This document shows, piece after piece, positions 57,153 to 64,000 of a stretch of 64,000 bases of DNA. Each line of letters begins with the position of its first letter. Positions within the stretch are counted from its first letter, which is position 1. A model generated the notes under the pieces. The model was given only the letters and a program-made list of their open reading frames with translations. It was not told where the DNA came from and did no database searches. The position numbers and the translations under genes were made by a program. The stretch is from contig JAQFVV010006294.1 in NCBI GenBank assembly GCA_028023455.1, forward strand, positions 1,116,001 to 1,180,000, given 5' to 3'. This stretch comes from Epiperipatus broadwayi (lineage: Eukaryota; Onychophora; Udeonychophora; Euonychophora; Peripatidae).

Positions 57153-59341
57153 TACTCCTTGAGACCGAAAACCGCTTTTTTCCGCATTAAAAAGTTTGCA
57201 ATTTCGACCGCAATAGCGTGCAAACCGTATACGTCACAGTTACGCTTTTTTTTCTTTCTCTCCGCCATTTTTCTATCTTTTTGTACGTCTAAAATTTTTT
57301 TTTGTGTGATGAAAATTAGATTTTTTATAGCAATTTTTGTAAAGTACATTATTAAAATTTTGTAAATTTTTTTATCTTTCTAGATCCGGAGAAAACAATT
57401 ATTTTCGCCGCTAAACGTAATTATGATTCTAACGAACTTTTCTGTTGATGTGTTTGATTTTGAGGTTTCGTATTCCCCATTACCCGTAAGTATTCAACAT
57501 TCATCATCATCATCTCCCACTGATATATAATAATTGCTTGTAATTCCTTTGGGTTATTTATTTTATTTTATTTACTGTTTTTATACATTTCATTGTAGAT
57601 AAGTTTTTATTCATTTTATAGCATACTTTGCTATTATGGTTTGCTATGTAATAATGCATAATTTAGCTCACTCTTACCCTCATGATATTCCAATAATGTA
57701 GTAATTATTTTTTACATGCATAACTTAGAATTTACTATGTTTTTATTCATTTCATTGTAGATAACTTTTTATTCATTTTATAGTATACTTTGCAGATAAC
57801 TTTTTATTCATTTTATAGCATACTTTGCTATCATGGTTTCCTATGTAATAATGCATAATTTAGCTCACCCTTACCCTCATGATATTCCAATAATGTAGTA
57901 ATTATTTTTTACATGCATAACTTAGAATTTACTACATTTTTATTCGTTTCATTATAGATAACTTTTTATTCATTTGATAGCATACTTTGCTATTATGGTT
58001 TCCTATGTAATAATGCATAATTTAGCTCACCCTTACCCTCATGATATTCCAATAATGTAGTAATTATTTTTTAGATGCATAACTTAGAATTTACGTTTTT
58101 ATTCATTTCATTGTAGATAACTTTTTATTCATTTTATAGCATACTTTGCAGATAACTTTTTATTCCTTTTATAGCATACTTTGCTATCATGGTTTCCTAT
58201 GTAATAATGCATAATTTAGCTCACCCTTACCCTCATGATATTCCAATAATGTAGTAATTATTTTTTACATGCATAACTTAAAATTTACTACATTTTTATT
58301 CGTTTCATTATAGATAACTTTTTATTCATTTGATAGCATACTTTGCTATTATGGTTTCCTATGTAATAATGCATAATTTAGCTCACCCTTACCCTCATGA
58401 TATTCCAATAATGTAGTAATTATTTTTTACATGCATAACTTAGAATTTACTACGTTTTATTCATTTCATTGTAGATAACTTTTATTCATTTTATAGCATA
58501 CTTTGCAGATAACTTTTATTCCTTTTATAGCATACTTTGCTATCATGGTTTCCTATGTAATAATGCATAATTTAGCTCACCCTTACCCTCATGATATTCC
58601 AATAATGTAGTAATTATTTTTTACATGCATAACTTAAAATTTACTACATTTTTATTCGTTTCATTATAGATAACTTTTTATTCATTTGATAGCATACTTT
58701 GCTATTATGGTTTCCTATGTAATAATGCATAATTTAGCCCATGATTTTTCAATAATATAGTAATTATTTTTTATCCCCATAACTTACACTTTACTAAAGT
58801 TATTACTGTTATTTTTTTTTTGATCCACACTAAAACCTTGCATTTCTAATCTACACAAAACCTTGCATTTCTAATAGATATCCCGCATAGAGGGCCTAGA
58901 AAAACAACTGCTTGCAAAAATTGAACATATAGGGTGGTTAGTAAAAAAACGAAACCGAAATTGTCACATTCTGCCACATTACACCAACAATCTGTAACTC
59001 AGGTAGGTCATGTTATATATTATTTTTTTCTGCATTTTATGATGAATGTGATGAAGCTGTCTATGAAATTGTCATTTTAGGCTATACCTTTCAAAATTGA
59101 GAGTTTGTGAACCAATGTAAAAATAAAGATTTTAAAAATGTGAAAAATATCATTTTTTTTAAATTATTTTTTGTGGTAATGACTACTTTATCAGCTTTAT
59201 AACATTCTTTCATATTTGCACTTTATAAAAATGTATATATATATATATTTATTTATTGTAATAAATTAGACATTTTATTTAAAATTGTAGGTCCTGTAAT
59301 TTTTTTTGGGAATTAAAAATGGCCGTTCAGGTCTCTATGGG
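57153..59341 (+). mobile_element. PiggyBac-like element, copy 2, with expanded minisatellite
   Basis: The left end CTCCTTGAGACCGAAAACCG follows a mutated TTAC (57152-57155). The right end GTTCAGGTCTCTATGGG is followed by an intact TTAA (59342-59345). It matches copy 1 (50700-52605) at both ends and through AGTTTGCAATTTCGACCGCA and CGTAATTATGATTCTAACGA, but most of the transposase remnant is deleted: the text jumps from about 57490 to the ATCATCATCTCCCACTGATA join also present at 51408. The middle is a minisatellite. Same orientation as copy 1, 6.4 kb away. Confidence 0.87.
57577..58795. repeat. Minisatellite with about 358-bp higher-order unit
   Basis: CATACTTTGCTATTATGG-type landmarks fall at about 57622, 57817, 57981, 58176, 58339, 58534 and 58693. 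The spacings alternate between about 195 and 163. The longer monomer has an extra GATAACTTTTTATTCATTTT and ATAGCATACTTTGCA piece. So three copies of a 358-bp dimer have been amplified. The monomer is homologous to that at 51477-52005. Confidence 0.88.
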
Positions 59342-59345
59342 TTAA

Positions 59346-62300
59346 ATAATCAATCAATTTAAAAAGAAATAAAAGGCCCTCAGTCCCCTAAGATAGTAAA
59401 TCATTATTGTAACAAAATGTTTAAATGATTAATAATTTTAAACTTTTACATATAAACAAGAGTTAACTCCACCCACTGCTATCACATTTATCAAATTATT
59501 AACATCAAATAAGGGTTACAATTAGAGGGTAAGATAGATTTTTTTCACAATAATGACTAGAGTAAATGAGCTAAAAAAATTTATTAGATTAATACAACAT
59601 ATTTTAAACTTTTTTTTTTTAAAAAAAAGGATGTGTATTCTATTATGTGAACTTTTTAAAAAATATTTACTGTAAAAGGAACAATTGCCACTATTATGCA
59701 ACCTTAAATGTTATCAGAAAAATTATCTAGCACCAATATTGGAATCTGATGACACCTATTGGTTCTAAATACTGTATATACATCGATACTGAGGATTTTA
59801 AAAAAGGAAATTAGTATAACTATTGAGAGATTTTGATAAAAAAAAAACTGGGCATAAAACTATGATTTTAGTAATAAACAAATTTCTAAAAAAAAATTAG
59901 TGCTATCATGTTATCACAATATTAATCTTTTTAATTCAGAAAAACCTTGGATCAATGTATTGCTCCCTCCTCCCAAGATTATTACTCCACTGTAGGATCA
60001 AATTTCATAAAACTACCAATTTTAATAACACAACAAATATAAATACAAGTTCTCTGAATAAAAAAAAATACAGTGAAGCATACACAACTTCAATTATCTG
60101 CTATTCAAAAAAAAAAAAAAACCTAATAAAAATCATAAACATATTTTATGATATATGAGCATGTCACACTATCACACACAAAAATTCTTGCATATTCAAA
60201 AAAAGTATTGACAAATGCAATCATTTTCACTATCATTCATTGCCAACATTTGCCAAAAATGAGTGAACAATTACAATCAACAAAATCAGAAAAAATTAAT
60301 GCATGACAGATTCTTTGGAAAACTTTCTATTGATTTTAAATAATGAAGAATTCAATCACTTTCATATATTGTAATTTGTTGGCTATCAAAAATGGTTTTT
60401 TTGACTTGCTAGAATTCTTAAAAATCAAAGAGCATTCTTTATGAGCTAACTTAATGACAGTTTATTTGTTAGAATTGAGTAATAAATTTAATGAAATAAA
60501 TTTGCAGCTCCAAGGCAATAAAAGTTGAATTCAATTGCATCATTATTTAAAAAAATATATATATTTTTTTTTATTTATTGTTTTTCAGAAAATGTGTGTT
60601 TCCCTCAATTTATTATTAACAAGATTTTTTTAAATTTTGATTAATCTTAATTTATACATGCATACTATGCATGTACAAAAGCAGTTATCTAAAAGTATGT
60701 AGAAAAATATAGCACATTTGCAGTTCAATAAACAATACATATTCTGTTCTAATCAAATTCTATCAACAAAAATTGAGCTGTTATATACAATATGAGAAGA
60801 CAGTACTCATTAGTGATACAGATATTAATTGCCAGAGATAGGCAACTGCTGATTTTAATTTCTAGCTAAGAATAACAAAATATATTTATTGATCAAATTA
60901 AAAGACTATGCTTTAGTTATTTAAGAGAAAAATGCTAAGTTTGGACAAAAAAATATAATAAATTATCAGGTTCTATCCAGATTCAAATCTCATATTGGAG
61001 GCAGATGTGCTAATTGTGATGCCTTAATTGGTAAGATAATAAAAGGATGGAAAACTTTTTCTCACTTCACAATCTTTTTAAACATCAGAACGTGATCATT
61101 TTTTAACAATAGTTTTTATTTAAACATACATTTTAATTAACTTCTTATTGCTTTAAAAAATACATATTATTACATTAACAACTCTTAATTAATATTTTAA
61201 TAATTTCAATAAATAGACACCTTCCAACTCCATTCATAGAAACATGACTGGAATAAAAAGATTAATGAAAATGCTATCAGTCAAATAGTTTATCAAATAA
61301 AAACAAAAAGGAATAAAAGATTGAACCATAATTTTTATAGTAATCAATGACAATGTGATAAATCATATTGGGCATTTGCAAACCCCATGTCATTGCCCAT
61401 TTAATAATTCATGTGATCACGGGGGAATCTCAAGATAGCACTTTCTGGTTGCAAATCCTCAACTTTATGGAAAGTTTCTTCAGAAAAAGTAATTGTTCTT
61501 TAACTTTATGTTGTAGTATTAATGTTATCATAAGTAATAATAACCAGCGGTTTTTAAACAAGTAGATTTTAACACAATGCCTTTATTGTTATGAGTTTTA
61601 AAAAAATAATCTAAAGTCAACATTTCATGGACTGCAGATAAGATCAAAAAATTTCTGTTCTTTTGACAAAAAAAAAACAAAAAACACCCAGACAGCATTC
61701 ACATTCTGGTCTAGTTTTCATACAAAGATTTTTTGCTTATTTATAAAGAACTTTTGATTATTTTTACACTAACTTGTTGATTATTATGAAGAAATAGATA
61801 ACTTTCAATTTATTCATTTATGCTTTACTTTTAGAAATAGAATTCAATAATAAACTTGTCTGTAATATATATATACACATACAAAATAACTGTCATATCA
61901 TGTCAAAATTGACTTGGTGTTACAATCTTTTTAAATATTGTAATTTTTGTGAGAAAACATCAGATTTTAAAGAATTTCATAATTATTAGACATCTGCTTT
62001 CACTCCACCTTAAAAAAACAAACAAAAACGAATTTGTTCATTTTTAGTGTTTACATAAATATCTATGATGATGTTTAAAATACATTGTTAAATTTACAGA
62101 TCCATTTTTAAAATGGTCCAATATGATTTTTTAAGAATATTACCTGTAGAATTAAATTAAAAGGAAATCAATGCCAATCTAATGTGTTATAGTATAAACA
62201 TTTTATATAAAATAAAAGGTTGAGCATTTCCAAAATCTCTCACCAGATGGAATAGAAAGTGTCTGAATGCAAGAGGGTTAAGACAGTTTGATATTTATAT

Positions 62301-64000
62301 AATGGGAGATTATTTCGAGATTACATGATTTTTAAAAGGTCAAAATCCATTAATGATATTCATAAAAAAAAGTTCTAATGTAATAAAAATGTATCAATCA
62401 AGTTACAATAATCTTTTGCAATTATTTAAATATTCTATAAAAAAAAAAAAAATGGTTCTATTAAAATTAGGAAAATTCAGAAGGCAGAATGTAGTAAGCA
62501 AGGCATCAGACACAATGCCCTGAGTATTCAAATATAAGTTTCACTAGAGGCAACAATTTCAGAATTTTCCAGTGACATGAGCTCCTTTGATAAAATCACA
62601 CAACCTGGCAAGTTTAACATGGTGAATTCTTTATTAAAATGTCTTGCAGGTTAAGAAATCTTAAAAAAAAAAAAAAATTAAACAGGTCTAATAATTATAT
62701 AAAAGGCATTAAAGATGCAACCTATATATCAGGGGTGAGGAACTTCTTGTCTGTAGACCAACTCTGATCCCTCGACATTTTCAAAAATAATTTACTAAGA
62801 CAAGGCTTTAATAGGTTTATAAATGTAATGATTGTTATCAAAAATATATATAAAATATTTATTTTCACAACTACATCTTTTTCCCAATTTAATTAGCCCT
62901 TTACAAAAGTAAGCTGTGATAGCGTTATATTTGACATTTTAGTTAGCACGATGGCACTGCGATTGCTACTTTTCTACATTGTTTTAAAGCATTGTAAATG
63001 TTAAATTATGGTGTACAACAGACTGCAGCAATTTTTCTACGAAGCTTCCATTTTTAACATTAATTGTTAAAAAATTCCAAGAGATGTCAGTAGTATATGG
63101 ACCTTTGTCATTGAAAACATATTCTACTGTTCTGACAAAGCGATGAAGGAGATGGCAATTTTTGATTGGCTGATGTTTTAGATTCTTTTCTTCTGTGACT
63201 AAATGCCACAAAATATATGATTTTCAGTAATATCGATTTTGTAACAACTGTAAGTGAAATATTTTAATAACTTATTAACTTTTATAATTTTTTTTTTCTT
63301 TGATAACTAATTCTAAATATATCATTTTTTAACAACATATTTCATGGTTCTAACTTTTTGAATAGAAATCATGTAGCTAAGAACAATGTGTTCATTTGTT
63401 AAAGATTTTCAGTTATATGCTCATTTTCACAATTTTAAAATATTTTTATTTTAATTATTAGAAGGCTTAAATATTTATAATGTAGCACATAAATTAATTT
63501 TGTAATATACGTAAAAGATTTAATTGCATAAAAAAAAATCAAATATGACGTCATAGTAAAAATATTACTCGCTAGTCTATTCAAAAATTTATCAGAGTAT
63601 GGTTGACACTGACGTAAGTTAATTAAATCTTCCTTCAAGATGACTATATAAAGAAGTCTTTTTTAAAGGCAATCTTTTATCTATGTATTTAGTCCTCAAA
63701 AAAAAAAAAAAAAAGGCAAAATTAGGCTGACATTTATGCAAGACAGAAAAAATTAAATAGATGCAATACTATTTGCTACGAATAAGGTTTACTCCAATAT
63801 ATTAATTATTTTGGTAAAAGAAATAAATACCGATAAAATATTTGGATATTACTTTAGAATGTGTTCTTCATTTTGGTTTCTAGAAGGAACCCTAAAACTA
63901 TCACTGACACAACCAGTGCTAAGCAAAGTCAGATAATACGAACGCCATTGGTGCATAAGTGTTCCAGTTATTTTGACTACTAACCAAAAAACTGGCAATT
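59346..64000. other. Upstream AT-rich region, almost empty
   Basis: No convincing gene, RNA or transposon is seen. At 62729 the phrase CAGGGGTGAGGAAC resembles a hAT terminal repeat, and a 75-codon minus-strand open stretch at 62984-63211 (KHQPIKNCHLLHRFVRTVEY...) looks protein-like, so a decayed hAT element is possible. I cannot find the opposite end. The VDAC 5' noncoding exon could lie in this stretch or beyond 64000. Confidence 0.4.

Noticed and set aside
60965-61030. tRNA-like text on the minus strand (GAGATTTGAATCT)
   Set aside because: Box A and stem pairing are not convincing, and no sister copy is in the window.
63840-64000. Possible VDAC 5' noncoding exon at the window edge
   Set aside because: No splice donor followed by promoter-like composition could be identified with confidence.

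Overview
This is a window of nuclear DNA from an AT-rich invertebrate animal. It holds part of one recognisable host gene, a voltage-dependent anion channel (VDAC, mitochondrial porin). The gene runs on the minus strand. Four coding exons (47530-47596, 33617-33751, 15040-15160, 292-402) join in frame into the first 144 codons. The 3' half lies beyond base 1. The 5' noncoding exon is not seen and should lie above 47605. The protein resembles arthropod porins most (the GHSN...GKVFGSLETKYK stretch matches what I recall of the fly protein). Very low GC and 14-18 kb introns would suit a chelicerate, but I cannot name the organism.

Nearly everything else is transposable-element debris in the introns and upstream of the gene. 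Elements supported by protein motifs, terminal repeats or target-site duplications (TSDs) are: two Merlin (ISXO2/IS1016-like) elements (2068-3445 and 20816-22251), the first nested in the end of another GG-starting element (585-3457); a related-looking TIR element with a perfect 8-bp TSD (17347-18629); two RTE retrotransposon copies (4440-6810, 13900-14850); an APE-type LINE on the minus strand (8140-11320); another LINE remnant (40080-40925); a piggyBac-type reading frame behind a promoter-like stretch (22613-23326); two piggyBac-like elements that carry a minisatellite (50700-52605, 57153-59341); a hAT element with a perfect 8-bp TSD (53124-55876); and one complete and two partial Tigger/pogo-like MITEs.

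The most striking theme is inverted organisation. There is a 4.1 kb palindrome (25073-29180), a head-to-head pair of Penelope-like elements (29880-33300) with an insertion in one arm, and two further palindromes (38609-39310, 41524-42843). The second of these carries GIY-YIG-type Penelope C-terminal coding sequence. All three Penelope-type sets end with TTGAAAA, a hairpin and GAAA; the hairpin stems differ in sequence but still pair. Smaller foldbacks lie at 24904-25016, 48160-48281 and 56502-56699.

I see no tRNA or rRNA gene, operon or CRISPR array. The short open frames not listed look like chance frames in AT-rich DNA. Element borders given without a TSD are approximate.
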